This document shows, one piece after another, positions 43,621 to 54,150 of a DNA stretch of 64,000 bases (positions are counted from its first letter, which is position 1; every line of letters begins with the position of its first letter). Position numbers and translations under genes: made by a program. The notes beneath the pieces were generated by a model that was given only the letters and a program-made list of their open reading frames with translations, was not told the origin of the DNA and ran no database searches. This DNA comes from Timema cristinae (Eukaryota > Arthropoda > Insecta > Phasmatodea > Timematidae): assembly GCA_039000515.1 (NCBI GenBank), contig JBCFYV010000100.1, positions 29,004,421-29,068,420 of the forward strand. Reading direction: 5' to 3'.

Positions 43621-43841
43621 ACCGTATTGTTAATCTTCTCATGCGTGATATTTTCCCGCGCGTGCGTATTCCACGCACAAACTTCACGTTACACACCTGC
43701 GTGGGAGCAATGCTATACGAGTGCCCACCAACGCCATTCCTAACGCTCATTTGTCTTCCGGGACAAAGTCGATGCACATAAACAACATATGCGTGTATTT
43801 TTTTAAATTATTACGTTAACACATGGTTAATATTTGTCTGG

Positions 43842-44080
43842 CCGTGTCTTACCACCCATCCGGGTTGTCCATATATTTATTATATTGGGCTAGGGACTAG
43901 AAAGGTAGAATTCAAAAGAAGTGGGCCCACAATTGCGTGGAGAGGAGAGTGGGGAATTGTTTAGGTAACTCCACCTCAGTGTACCCAGCCGGGACTCAAA
44001 CCCCAATCTCTCCATCACTATAAACCAGACAATACGAGATTGGTGCCTTTTCCCACGTCCAAATCGGTGTGGGTCTTTAC
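43842..44080 (-). mobile_element. SINE-B copy
   Basis: The minus strand shows head to tail of SINE-B: B box TTGGGGTTTGAGTCCCGG, body CCCCACTCTCCTCTCC, tail CCCGGATGGGTGGTAAGACA. Confidence 0.83.
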
Positions 44081-44099
44081 TCTTTTATGACTTGATATA

Positions 44100-44340
44100 A
44101 TGAAGATGGACATGTGTGTACAGTCCAATTTAAATAGAAGAGTATATTCTAAGTAGTTAAAAAATATACTAAAACAAATTCATAATTAATAAAAATGCAT
44201 GTGATCTGAAGTTATCAAATTTGATAGATAATATCAATACATGTAAAATAATACTAATAAAATTGAAAAATAATATTAATGTTGAACGTAAAAAAAATAA
44301 AAATTTGGCTCAAAATATCTTTCTACTAAAATCTTACAAT
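44100..44340 (+). repeat. Family D repeat copy
   Basis: Shares CATGTGATCTGAAGTTATCA, TTTGATAGATAATATCAAT and AAAATAATACTAATAA with the other family D copies. Confidence 0.6.
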
Positions 44341-44344
44341 ACTG

Positions 44345-44371
44345 TATGTATATATATATACACACACACAG
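44345..44371. repeat. (TA)n(CA)n microsatellite
   Basis: TATATATATATA followed by CACACACACA. Confidence 0.9.
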
Positions 44372-44379
44372 AGGGAATG

Positions 44380-44900
44380 AACAAATACTATGGTAAATAT
44401 AATATATCATGGGAAAAATAAAATGGGCATTTTGTTTGTTATGTTAAACACTGTCTAGATATTAAAATGTAATCAAAATCGTTAAAGTGGATTTTTAAAA
44501 TATATACTTTTATCTCTTTTTGACCTTTAGTATACTACCCTTAATTTTAAGATTAGATATCTGATTCCTTAAACTTCTCGGGGGGAGCCCTATGAAAACC
44601 CCAGATACCAAGTTTTAGCCCGATCGATAAAATGGTTTCAGCGCTAGTCGGAGATATTGAAAAACAAACGGTAACGAAAAAACCACTTTTTCGGTTTCAG
44701 GAGGTCACGAAATGTCAACATTTATCAAAATCTCAAGTTCGATTTTTTTCTTCTTTTTTTTTTACGATCCCAATACTTATCTCTTCGAGAGGTCGAGAGA
44801 AAGTTAAAAAAAAAAAAGCCAACCAGAGCTTATTTAATTAAATATAACAAGAATTCATATAAATAGTGTTATGAAAAATTCATAATCGATTAGCTCTATC
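44380..44900 (+). repeat. Family C repeat copy
   Basis: Shared words with 57340-57900: GGGCATTTTGTTTG, GATTAGATATCTGATTCC, CCTATGAAAACCCCAGATAC, CAAGTTTTAGCCCGATCGAT, GGTAACGAAAAAACCACTTT, GTCACGAAATGTCAACATTT. No termini were identified. Confidence 0.7.
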
Positions 44901-45555
44901 ACCATACTTTTTCTCCGACAATATTTGAAATAATTTTGGCTGGAATAAGGCATTTTGTTAGTCTAAAATAATCAAACTACAGTAGTAATTTCGATAGAAA
45001 GAATGTGTGATCTGTATATTTTTTAACGACGCATAATCAGAACGTTTCAACGGGGGTATTCTAGGTAGTTTAACATTTATAGGACAAATATTCCAAGCAT
45101 AATTAACTAAATTAAGGTGTAGGGTATGAGTAATGGTTTTAAATTATTCGACATTTCAAGAACCGGTATTATTATAATAATTATTCAATAGTTATTTTGA
45201 ATTTTCAACACTTCTATTAAATCTGCATTGCAATTTTTCTGACATTTAAATACATTATTAAAGAAAAAAAGGACTCTTATTTTTTTATGTTCCATGTGTA
45301 TGGTGCCTTAAGATATATTTACGCAGGAAAGAAAAGTATTCAATAATTGATACCATTTTACAAAATAGTATAACCATTTCCACCAACAACATCACATATA
45401 GGATAGTAATTAACTTTTTAAATTGTCTAAAAAAGAAAAAACTGTATCAGGCTGTCTAGGTTTTCACACAAAATACTGAATCACAAAGTAGCTAATTAAA
45501 ATTGTTTTCTCAAAATCAAATTAAGTTAGATTCAGAGACGCCTTAACCCCACTGG
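44901..45555. other. No recognisable gene
   Basis: AT-rich, no assigned features. Confidence 0.5.
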
Positions 45556-45722
45556 TGGGCACGCAGATAATGGTGTCTAATATAATTTTGGTAAGTTGGT
45601 ACTAAGAAGGTTGGGGTTCAAATTCCAGTCAGGTGTAAAGATTACTTTTAAAAAAAATGGCTTCCTACTTTGCCGCCAAACAAACGTGGATACAATTCCT
45701 ATAAAAATCTACCTTCCTCTTA
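45556..45722 (+). mobile_element. SINE-B copy lacking its tail
   Basis: B box GGGGTTCAAATTCCAG, GGCTTCCTACTTTGCC-type body, CTACCTTCCTCTTAC; it ends where the next copy begins. Confidence 0.72.
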
Positions 45723-45723
45723 C

Positions 45724-45952
45724 GTGGTGTCATTGTCAAGGGCGCCACTCTAGCAATAAAGTAAATTGCCGATGATGGGGATATCGGGGTTCGAAACCCG
45801 AGCGATATTACTTAGTGTTATTTTTCTTCATTGGTCCCCCCCCCCCTCATGACTCATAAATGCGCCTAAAATTTCTCTAAATTCAACCTTAACATACCCC
45901 ATTATTGTAATATGCAAAAAGCCCGAATGGGCAGTGAGACGCGGGTAAAGGA
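45724..45952 (+). mobile_element. SINE-B copy
   Basis: Head with AAGGGCGCCACTCTAGC, B box CGGGGTTCGAAACCCG, a poly-C run, CCTAAAATTTCTCTAAATTC, tail GCCCGAATGGGCAGTGAGAC. It is in tandem with the previous copy. Confidence 0.83.
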
Positions 45953-46019
45953 AACAAAACATCTTGGGGTAACTACCTCTGGAGATTCTCACTTATAACT
46001 CGTGTATGGTTTTCGTTGC

Positions 46020-46480
46020 AAGGTGTATGGTAAAACTTTCATAGGAAGAGCCTTATATAACAGCTATAAAAATTACTAGATATACTTTCACGTGTGGTGA
46101 CCTGGTGGTCTAGGGGTAACGTGTCGGACTTATGTCCGGGGTTCAATCCTCGGTCCCGGCACAGATTTATCTGATTGCCAAACCCTTCCTTCACCTTGAC
46201 AAGACATCTTGTGAATGTGGGGAATGCCAGGCCTCCACCGTGGTTCGGATCCCAGTTAACTGTAGGTCCTCCATTTCATCTCACAATCACCCTACCATTA
46301 CACATTAGCGTAAGTGCGTATAACCCGAACGGGTTAATGCGAACAGCAACTGTTACTTTTGATAGATATTACCAATACCTTTTAAATAACACTGATTATA
46401 TAATAAAATGTAATCAATGTTGATCACGAAAAAAAAATATTATTAATTTCTAAAAGATACATTAAATAAAAATTGGAATG
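46020..46480 (+). repeat. Family D repeat split by SINE-A
   Basis: Left part: GGAAGAGCCTTATATAACAG, TACTAGATATACTTTCACGT. Right part: CAACTGTTACTTTTGATAGA, ACCAATACCTTTTAAATAAC. The SINE lies between, so family D is older than this SINE insertion. Confidence 0.7.
46097..46334 (+). mobile_element. SINE-A with deleted 3' tail
   Basis: Head and body are present (a few bases missing in the head), but the copy stops at CCCGAACGGGTT, before the TAGTAAGACG/TAA tail. Loss of the tail after insertion is likely. Confidence 0.9.
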
Positions 46481-47129
46481 TATCTCTATCAATTTTCAAC
46501 CTTTTTTTTAACTCTGTGCACGGGAAAAATAAAATAAGACCCCAGCTTCTCTATCACAAAGCGCTTTGTGATTACACATCCCATCAGTTAAATAGCTAAA
46601 AATTACCAGCTAACCGTGACCTAAGCGATAGCGTATTTCTTTTCTAACTCTCTCTTTCTCTTCCAGATGTGAACGAGTTGAAAGGATCGGATAAAATAGG
46701 GAAAAGTTTGTAATGGGGTGGACTATTATATGCCAAGTAAAGAATTTTGTTGAAACGCCTCATCCATTAATCAATGTATTATTGACTAGAGGATTTCTTC
46801 TACTAAATCTAAATAAATATATTATTTAAATAATGTTTCAAAATAAATAAATGAATTGCCGATTCATCTGAATATTATTTATTGACATTTAGAAAAAAAA
46901 AATGCAAAAATATTTTGCTATCGTTTATTTATCGATCATATGTACGAAATATAGATAAGATTTTGTGATACCAAAAAATATATATCTGTACATGGAAAAT
47001 AATATATATGTATATATTTACATATATTGGGTTCCTTGATTCCAATTAAATTGTTTTTATGATTATTTATAAAAATATACATAGACTGTTGAAGACTTAT
47101 GTTGGACCGATTTTTTTTTCAATTTTCTT
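46481..47129. other. No recognisable gene
   Basis: AT-rich, no assigned features. Confidence 0.5.
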
Positions 47130-47368
47130 AAAACCGTGTCTTACTATCGATTTGGATTATACGCTCACGAACTAATTACACTAATGGGTGAGGGACAAGG
47201 TAGGTTGAGTTTAAAGGCAATATACCCTCATTTTCCTGGAGAGAGAGTGGGAAATAATTTAGGAACACCACCCTCAGTACACCAAACCAGGATAGAACCA
47301 CGATCTCCTAGTCACCAGCAGTCTAACCAATTGAAAGAGTAGCACCTTAGATCATGCGGCCACACAAG
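47130..47368 (-). mobile_element. SINE-B copy
   Basis: Minus strand: head GCATGATCTAAGGTGCTACT, B box TCGTGGTTCTATCCTGG, body CCCACTCTCTCTCC, tail AATCGATAGTAAGACACGG. Confidence 0.83.
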
Positions 47369-47656
47369 TGGGCCTTTTCCTAATTTGTTTTTAATATTAG
47401 TGATTTCTATCTTTGTTTGGTATATAATGGTTATGAAATAGTAAGGTAAAATCTAATGATATTTTATTCAAAAATACAAACAATACCCGTTTGTACATTC
47501 CAATTGAGTACAACTTATATAATAGATGGTATTGGACTGAATAATAATGGGTATGTCCAACTAATTGGCTGAAACGCATAATACTTTAATACATAAATAG
47601 ATGGACAAATTTGACATTATACTAGAAATAATGACTTGCACCTAGAGCTCTCTCAA

Positions 47657-47752
47657 CCTCGGTGGTCTCCGGGTTAAGTGCTCGCCTAACGACCCGAAGT
47701 CCAAGTGTTGAAACCCAGCCGAGGCCGATGGACTTTTACCGATGAGTGCTCA
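47657..47752 (+). repeat. tRNA-like SINE head (family E)
   Basis: CCTCGGTGGTCTCCGGGTTA, then AGTGCTCGCCTAACGACCCG and GTCCAAGTGTTGAAACCCAG, fold-compatible with a tRNA-derived head carrying A- and B-box-like motifs. No CCA or clear acceptor stem of a working tRNA. SINE-A lies directly after it. Confidence 0.5.
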
Positions 47753-47763
47753 CTAATAGTATA

Positions 47764-47766
<3 letters not shown>

Positions 47767-47808
<42 letters not shown>

Positions 47809-48072
47809 GCACCGCGTCTTACTACCCGTTCGGGTTATACGCACTTACCCTAATGTGTAATGGTAGGGTGATTGTGAGATGAAATGGAGGACCTACAGTT
47901 TAACGTGGAATCCGAACCACGGTGGAGGCCTGGCATTCCCCACATTCACAAGATGTATTGTCAGAGGTGAAGGAAGGGTTTGGTAATCAGATAAATCTGT
48001 GCCGGGACCGAGGATTGAACCCCGGCCGCCAGCATAGAAGTCGACACCTTACCCCTAGACCGCCAGGTCACC
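47767..48072 (-). mobile_element. SINE-A, near full length
   Basis: Minus strand: GGTGACCTGGCGGTCTAGG head, body, shared motif, and a long (TAA) tail of about 15 units. Exact direct repeats AATAGTATATCA (47755-47766 and 48073-48084). Confidence 0.95.
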
Positions 48073-48084
48073 AATAGTATATCA

Positions 48085-48914
48085 CTTTCCTCACACTCAC
48101 TACGGAAAAAAAAAAAAACTCTACAAAGTTTAATTTTGAATGTGTAATTCACTAATTAAACTTATTTTAAGGGAAAAAAATGTCATTTTTGAGTTTCGAG
48201 TTTAAAATATGAGCTTCATTTTTAACTACAAATCTATTTTTTTTTTATCTTAATTCCAAACGCGTTTCACCAACATAATATTTTTTAACGTTACCCGCAT
48301 CGGTTGGCACGTGTACTAATTTTTAGACTCATATAGTTTGTTTTTTTCTGTGCCAAGCAAGTCGGGGTTAGAATCCCGGTCAAGTGTACTATAGGTCGTT
48401 TCACTTAGATGGTTCTTCCACGGTAATGCGATATAGGCCGTAACTGATACAAATACGTTGAATAAGAACGAGCGAACGTTATTTATAGAGTTGGAAGAAG
48501 CTTCCGATAGTTATCAGCTAATGTCCTGACGTTATTTTCCCTGGCGCGACTCCTGTTCGTGGCGTACGGGCCAGGAGTGGTAGCTGGACGGTGGCTTGGG
48601 ATGACGTGTGGGTCGGCGATAAACTGTTCAACAACCTTGTGAAGCTATCGACTAATGAAGGTGCCACCCACCTGACCACACCACACATGGGTGCCCGGGG
48701 CAGACAGAATCTGGGATCAAGAGTTCCTGCCTGTTTATTTGTGTGTGTATTTATTTATTTCTGTAAAATATTTTTATTATTTTTAGTTAACCGATATATT
48801 AATTTTTTGTAATAAGGAATAATTAAAAAGTTATTTAGTATTCTATGGCATTAGGAAATCGAAAGCTCATTGCCGCACTTACATCAGTAAGCTAACTATC
48901 CTTATCTTTAGTTG
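48085..48914. other. No recognisable gene; SINE-B fragment inside
   Basis: A SINE-B remnant occupies about 48320-48425 (GTCGGGGTTAGAATCCCGGT). 48430-48720 is GC-richer without a recognised exon. The rest is AT-rich. Confidence 0.45.
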
Positions 48915-49130
48915 ACCAGTCCACCTCATTACACCCTATCCCTATATTGAGCTAGTACTATCCAGTCACCCTTATTACACCTACCCCTATCTTGAGCTAG
49001 TTCTATCCAGTCCACCTCATTACCTATCCCTATCTTGAGCTAGTACTATCCAGTCACCCATATTACATACACCTACCCCTATCTTGAGTAGTTATTCCAG
49101 TCCACCTCATTACACCCTAACTCTTTCAGA
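48915..49130. repeat. Tandem array, unit about 45 bp, alternating variants
   Basis: About five units of CTATCCAGTCCACCTCATTA plus CACCTACCCCTATCTTGAGC plus TAGTA. Units alternate between GTCCACCTCAT and GTCACCCTTAT forms, which suggests a dimer as the expanded unit. Confidence 0.85.
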
Positions 49131-49867
49131 TCCGTTTAATGTTATATTCCCATCTATGCCTATTTCTTCAATTGCCTCTACCATGGTTGCAGTCAGTACC
49201 TGAACAAGGTTCTAGAATCTCCATTCACGTTCATGTCCTGCCACCATTACTATGAGACTTGATATCTAACAATTCTTTATGAGTACAGGGTATGCAACTC
49301 CTCATTATGTAACCTCTCATCCATCTAATTAATAACATAATTACTAATAGTCCTATTTAACTTACGCTTTCTTATAAAAACTATTATATATCCTTACTAA
49401 AATAATCAAATGTTTTTCAAAAACTTAAATACTTCCTAAGCAAATAAATACGTACTAAAGTTAAGTTAAATAAGCTATGTTACATATTCTTTCTTATAAC
49501 AAATGATTTATAGTTATATACACTAATTAGTTTTTGAATGGTCTATTTATACGGGATGTGCCGTAATATGTGAAACCCAATCCAGCAGTGGATAAAAACA
49601 CAAAAACAATTTAAAAACGTTAATATAAACAGTGCCCCATTTGACCTTGTTTCTGATCCACAGCGAAGTGATTCCACTAAATTGTTTGTATATCATACTC
49701 ATATCTTTCGTCCCATTGTCAGCATTTAAATACTTCATCATTTTCTATCTATAACGTAGACAAGAAGGCTGCCAACGAATCCGACAAACATAATATGGCA
49801 TTTTAGAAAGAATGTGGCATTCTTTGTTACGATGACTGCAGGCTTCCACGGGCACCTTCTAAGGCAG
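49131..49867. other. No recognisable gene
   Basis: AT-rich, no assigned features. Confidence 0.5.
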
Positions 49868-50108
49868 CTTACCTTTTTTAGTACCCATCTTAATACCTGT
49901 TCAGGTTATTTATATATGTACCAACTATGCTAATGCATCAGGATGAGAATTTTGAATTTAGAGAAAGTTACCCGCATTTGCGTGGGAAGATAGTGTAAAA
50001 CTATTTAGTGGAAACCCCCCTTTCGTGATTCAAACCCCGTTCTCCCCGTCATTGGTAGTCCAGTCTATTTGCAAAAGTGACGCCTTAGTCTATTTGGACA
50101 CATAAGTG
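49868..50108 (-). mobile_element. SINE-B copy
   Basis: Minus strand: head with AGACTAAGGCGTCACTTTTG, B box CGGGGTTTGAATCACG, TTTCTCTAAATTC body, tail CCTGAACAGGTATTAAGATG. Confidence 0.78.
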
Positions 50109-50213
50109 TTTTATTTAAATTATATTAATAGTATTTTATAAGAAATGATAATATCTATTAAAATTGATATCTGCAGATCACATAACTTGATTCTAGAATA
50201 GATTAAACACCCA

Positions 50214-50216
<3 letters not shown>

Positions 50217-50262
<46 letters not shown>

Positions 50263-50543
50263 TATTAGCACCACGTCTTACTACCCATTCGGGTTATACG
50301 CACTTACGTTAAGTTGTTATGGTAGGGTGATTGTGACATGATATGGAGACCTACAGTTTAAGTGGGATCTGAACCACGGTGGAGGCCTGGCATTCCACAC
50401 ATTCACAAGTTGTGATTAATACACGTCTTGTCAGAGGTGAAGGAAGGGTTTGGCAATCAGATAAATCTGTGCCAGGACGAGGATTGAACCCCGGACCCTC
50501 AGCACAGAAGTCTTGACACCTTACCCCTAGACCGCCAGATCAT
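50217..50543 (-). mobile_element. SINE-A, near full length
   Basis: Tail of about 18 TAA units, shared motif, body and head (to TGATCTGGCGGTCTAGGGG). Possible worn duplications CACCCAATTATT (upstream) and CATCCAAATAAT (downstream). Confidence 0.92.
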
Positions 50544-50577
50544 CCAAATAATAATTCCTCCTGTTATTAACGGTATC

Positions 50578-50802
50578 ACGCGGACTAATCATCAGGCTCA
50601 TCTGATAAAATTTGCCAGTGACAAGAAAGTTTGGAGTTCGAATCTCAGCTAGGTGTACTGAGGTGAGGGTATTATTTTCTTAATTTGTTTCTCACCCTTC
50701 ATACAAATTCGGTTATTTTACCTCTAAATTCTTCCTTCCTCATCTCTTACACATTAATTTTGTTAAATACGGATATCCCGGGCGGGTAGTAAGACTCAGT
50801 AC
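50578..50802 (+). mobile_element. SINE-B copy
   Basis: B box TTGGAGTTCGAATCTCAGC, body with GTTTCTCACCCTTC and TTTACCTCTAAATTC, tail CCCGGGCGGGTAGTAAGACT. Confidence 0.83.
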
Positions 50803-50859
50803 ACATAAAATAAGCTTGATATCCTTAGAGCGGGTGCCTTATGGTTTATATAGACTTAT

Positions 50860-51330
50860 TTTATAGGTCTAAATAGATAGACAAATGGGGACTTTATTAG
50901 AAATGTGTTGACCTGAAGATGGGCAACCATTTTTAAAATCACAAAAACTTTTACCAGAAGTCAAAAAGGTCGCCTCCTAAGCTCCCCAACCATTATTTCT
51001 GGAACCACTAGAGTTCTGGGGCCCATCTTTGGGTGGGGCTACTGCTAGAGCCATGCCCAAAAAAATTCACCCCTCCTAACCCTCCGAGCTACCTTCATCC
51101 TCCAACGCATCTCCGGTATCTTTGTGGTTATAGGGTCTATCTTCGAGGGGGAGAGGGAAGCCTTTGAGACCTTATCCGAAAAAATCCCTCCTAACACGCT
51201 TTGGGACCTCTTCCCCCAGATGTATTTACGGAAAAGATACCCCAGTCCTATCCAGCCCCTCTCCCCCCTGCCCCAGACGCATCACCGGAACGTCTCTTTG
51301 AAACTAAAATTTAAGGATTTTTGTGTTTCA
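50860..51330. other. Pyrimidine- and C-rich block of unknown origin
   Basis: Markedly richer in C than its surroundings, with runs such as CCTCCTAAGCTCCCC and CCCCTCTCCCCCCTGCCCC. A 71-codon plus frame at 51124-51339 has no recognised domain. It could be part of a transposon or an unrecognised exon. Confidence 0.3.
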
Positions 51331-51474
51331 TTCATTTGAGAAAAATTGAGTAAAATAGTTATTTTATTTAGTTTAGACATATTATTTACTAAATAAAAAA
51401 TCTATTTTTACCAAAGTATTGAGCAATTTGGCACGGGTTTGCTGGTTTTGTTCAACACAAGGGTTTAGTCTAAG

Positions 51475-51592
51475 TTATAAGTGGTTTAGAGGAAATGCAT
51501 CCTCACCCTCTAGAGCACATAGCAAGATTTGAACCCCAACTTTCCCGTTACCGATAGTCAAATCTATTTCACAGTGACTTCTTAAACCACAT
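51475..51592 (-). mobile_element. SINE-B fragment
   Basis: The minus-strand head and B box (GTTGGGGTTCAAATCTTGC) and part of the body remain. Confidence 0.6.
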
Positions 51593-51783
51593 TATGAACG
51601 GTTAAATTTGGTAACTTATCTTGCATCGAGAAGTGATAGTTTTTAAGTATATCTGGGTATATCTACGAACCAACGCTTGACTTATGGATGTTGGCTGACA
51701 TGGTACCGTTTTATTTACTACTGTCGCTAGTAATTGTCTTCAAAAAAAGGATAAGTTAAAATAATTAAATGCACTAGCTTTAA

Positions 51784-52149
51784 GGTGGGAATGTAGAGAA
51801 AGCTAGAAAACGCCAGTGTTTTTTGTCGTTTTTATACAAAAACATTTGTTAGCAAAAATAAATCAAGTATTGCTTCGGTATAAGCATAGAGTTTAATTTT
51901 CTTCACATGGTGACCTCTTAACAGTTCTTGAATATCTGTCAAGGGTATAGCGGCATTAGATGGGAAAGTTTTTAAATGAATAACAAAAAGTCGTCATTAA
52001 ATTACAGGTAGCCATTGAGAAATATTAAAGAAATGTTGAGGTCACCATGAGAATAAAAATAACCTTTATATTGTACTGAAGCAATATTTGATTTATTTTG
52101 ACCAAAAACGCAAACACATTGATTTTTTCTATTCCCCTTCCATTCCACC
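51784..52149. mobile_element. MITE-T, complete
   Basis: TTAA (51780-51783) then GGTGGGAATGTAGAGA; right end CATTCCACC then TTAT. Arms pair over more than 100 bp (TTCACATGGTGACCTC / GAGGTCACCATGAGA). It lies in the presumed first intron of the minus-strand gene. Confidence 0.88.
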
Positions 52150-52597
52150 TTATTAGACTATTTACCAACTTAGACCTCCTAGAATGAGTTTCTCACTAAA
52201 TTCATCCTCAACCTTCCTATTTTTACCTAAAAGACTGACACTCAAATAAAGTAAACTTCCGATTATTCGTGCACGGGTTAGATGGTTTTCTTCTTATTTG
52301 TTTGACCATCCAGGAGTTTATTCATTTAATTTGTTCCACCTATGTGTGAACTAGGCTTTCGAGAAAAATGTGTAATTTCGTAGGATCACGGTTGACCTTG
52401 TAGTCTGGTAAACACCAAAAGCTATATTTCCAAATATACATGTTTGTTAAGGAAGTATTAATTTGTAATCAGATGAGAGATTAAATTGACCATTAAACAG
52501 GATTATCCGGGTTGTCTTTCGAATATGTATGCAATACTTCCCTTTCATTATCTAAAACATTAAAAAGTATATTTTATAAGTGAGTATTTTGTGCACC

Positions 52598-52608
52598 CCT
52601 TACCTTTA
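52598..52608 (-). promoter_or_regulatory. Splice donor of the NtA-like exon
   Basis: The minus strand reads TTAAAG|GTAAGG, which fits the U1 consensus closely. It lies directly after the last conserved residues (AAVK), which decides the exon end. Confidence 0.7.
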
Positions 52609-53128
52609 ACAGCCGCTGAAGCCCTGTCAAGAAGAGTAAGCGAGAGAGTGAGAGGTTGCGAGTCTAACTCCATCACCGTTTCAAATCCCGACGAACCATC
52701 CCTCAGCAACCTCTTGTGGCGCCCCTCAGAACGACGCAGCAGGAACATCTTGGTGTCCCGCACTCGTAACTTTCTTACCCTGCTCTTCTCGGCCAGCGTC
52801 GAGGCCTCATAGTCCACCAGGAGCCTCCTTCCTCCTTCCCTTGGACGTCGACAAAACTTTGTGACACCCTCACCCTGACCCTCCTTCCAGCCTCCAGCGA
52901 GTCGAAGGAGGAAGAGTGGGAGTCCTTCTTTAAGACCCTCTTCACGGTGACCATCGCTACGTCGGGGTCGGAGGGTAGAAAGGCGTCGACCCTCCCCGTG
53001 AACACGGCGGCCGCTCTGCGGGTCGCCGCTGAGATGGCATCCTCGCATTCCGAGGTGGCGCCGTTGAAAGCACCGGTTAATGACCACGCGGTGCACAGTA
53101 AAACACAACTAAAGCACGGAGATAGCAT
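52604..53128 (-). CDS. First exon of a secreted agrin NtA-like protein (partial gene)
   Basis: Translation starts at ATG 53128-53126 (MLSPCFSCVLLCTAWSL), a signal peptide of about 25 residues, followed by a Cys-containing start (ECEDAI) and VFTGRVDAFLPSDPD with VAMVTVKRVLKKD. A one-base frame slip is needed near 52825-52845 (a GGAAGGAGGAAGGAGG run). Then follow LLVDYEASTLAEKSRV, LRVRDTKMFLLRR and LDSQPLTLSLTLLDRASAAV, ending K|GTAAGG (donor GT at 52603-52602, phase 1). The order VxTGxV..., VRDT+xFxL, and Leu-rich LxLxxLxRxxxAVKG resembles the agrin N-terminal laminin-binding domain (TIMP-like fold). The exon is GC- and CpG-rich, unlike the window. Later domains (follistatin, laminin G) are not in view. 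Other secreted NtA/NTR-like proteins are possible; the exon itself is better supported than its name. Confidence 0.6.
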
Positions 53129-53880
53129 CGTTTTAAAAAGTTTATCAACCACACATGTGTGAATTAAATCGTAAAACTGCTGATACGATAGAAATAAAGT
53201 TTAGCACAAAAACAAAATACGATAATATGACACTTCAACACTTTAGAAAAGGAACAGACACAATCGCACTTAACTCATTCACAGAACTAAACACTGATTA
53301 AAATATAATTTCTGAATATATAACACTTCTATCTTATTTTGAATAGTAATAAAATATTTTACACCTCATCGGAAGTGGTTGATTGGTATTGCCGCACAAA
53401 AATCAATCATCGTCGACGAAGGTATTCGTTACAAACGTTCGGTGAATTGGCTCGTTATTTCTTCTCGCGATCCGATTACCCACTTTTACGTATATTTTCC
53501 CGAGAGACTCCAAAAGGCCTAACAAACTTTGACGGATAGGAGGCCTTTCCTTGTCAAAAAAAAATTGAGACGCGGAAAAATATAAACGCGTACGCGAGAG
53601 AGTAAAACGAGAATAAATAAAATATTCCTCGCGAACCGAGAAGAGTAAAGTCCGACAAGGTGAAACAGATGACTACATTAGTCAGAAGTTGTTTAAAAAA
53701 CGATCTCCCCGCTAGAGAGTAAAACAACCCAATGGGTACATACATGGGTGTGATCAGTGGTCGAGGCCGCGTCTCTCCGCGCGACAACAAGTTTTGATCG
53801 GAAAACGCGAATATCGGCCGTTAAACGCGCCATTCAAACTGCTTGTCGGTTCGGCAAAACAATTCAGTCAAATTAAGGTT
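53129..53880 (-). promoter_or_regulatory. Candidate promoter/5' leader of the NtA-like gene
   Basis: Upstream of the ATG on the minus strand. 53160-53340 is AT-rich, but 53390-53860 is rich in CpG words (TCGTCGACGAAGG, AACGCGTACGCGAGAG, GGCCGCGTCTCTCCGCGCG), in contrast to the AT-rich surroundings. Short frames here match no family. Position and composition suggest promoter or untranslated exon; a start site cannot be fixed. Confidence 0.4.
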
Positions 53881-53934
53881 TATGTTCAAATTAAGAGAGC
53901 GTTTACAGCTTAAACAGTAAATATATTATTATAC

Positions 53935-54150
53935 AACCCAATTTTAATAGAAAGAGCCTTATCTCACAGCTAGGAAAATTATTAGATCTACTTTCACGTC
54001 AAATCATGTGATCTGTAGCTGTCAACTTTGATATATATTATCAATACATATAAAATCACACCAATAATATAATAAATGTTATCAATCTTACCCACAAAAA
54101 ATAAATGTATATGTTCTAAAATATTTTTTCTGCTAAATCTACTATATTTA
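53935..54150 (+). repeat. Family D repeat copy
   Basis: AGAGCCTTATCTCACAGCTA, TTATTAGATCTACTTTCACG, CATGTGATCTGTAGCTGTCA, TATTATCAATACATATAAAA match the other copies. Confidence 0.7.

Noticed and set aside
53150..53152. Start at 53152 for the NtA-like protein
   Set aside because: That codon is GTG. The first in-frame ATG (53128-53126) begins a clean signal peptide and is preferred.
52591..53162. Plus-strand frames over the NtA-like exon
   Set aside because: They are shadows of a GC-rich minus-strand exon and have no domain similarity or splice context.
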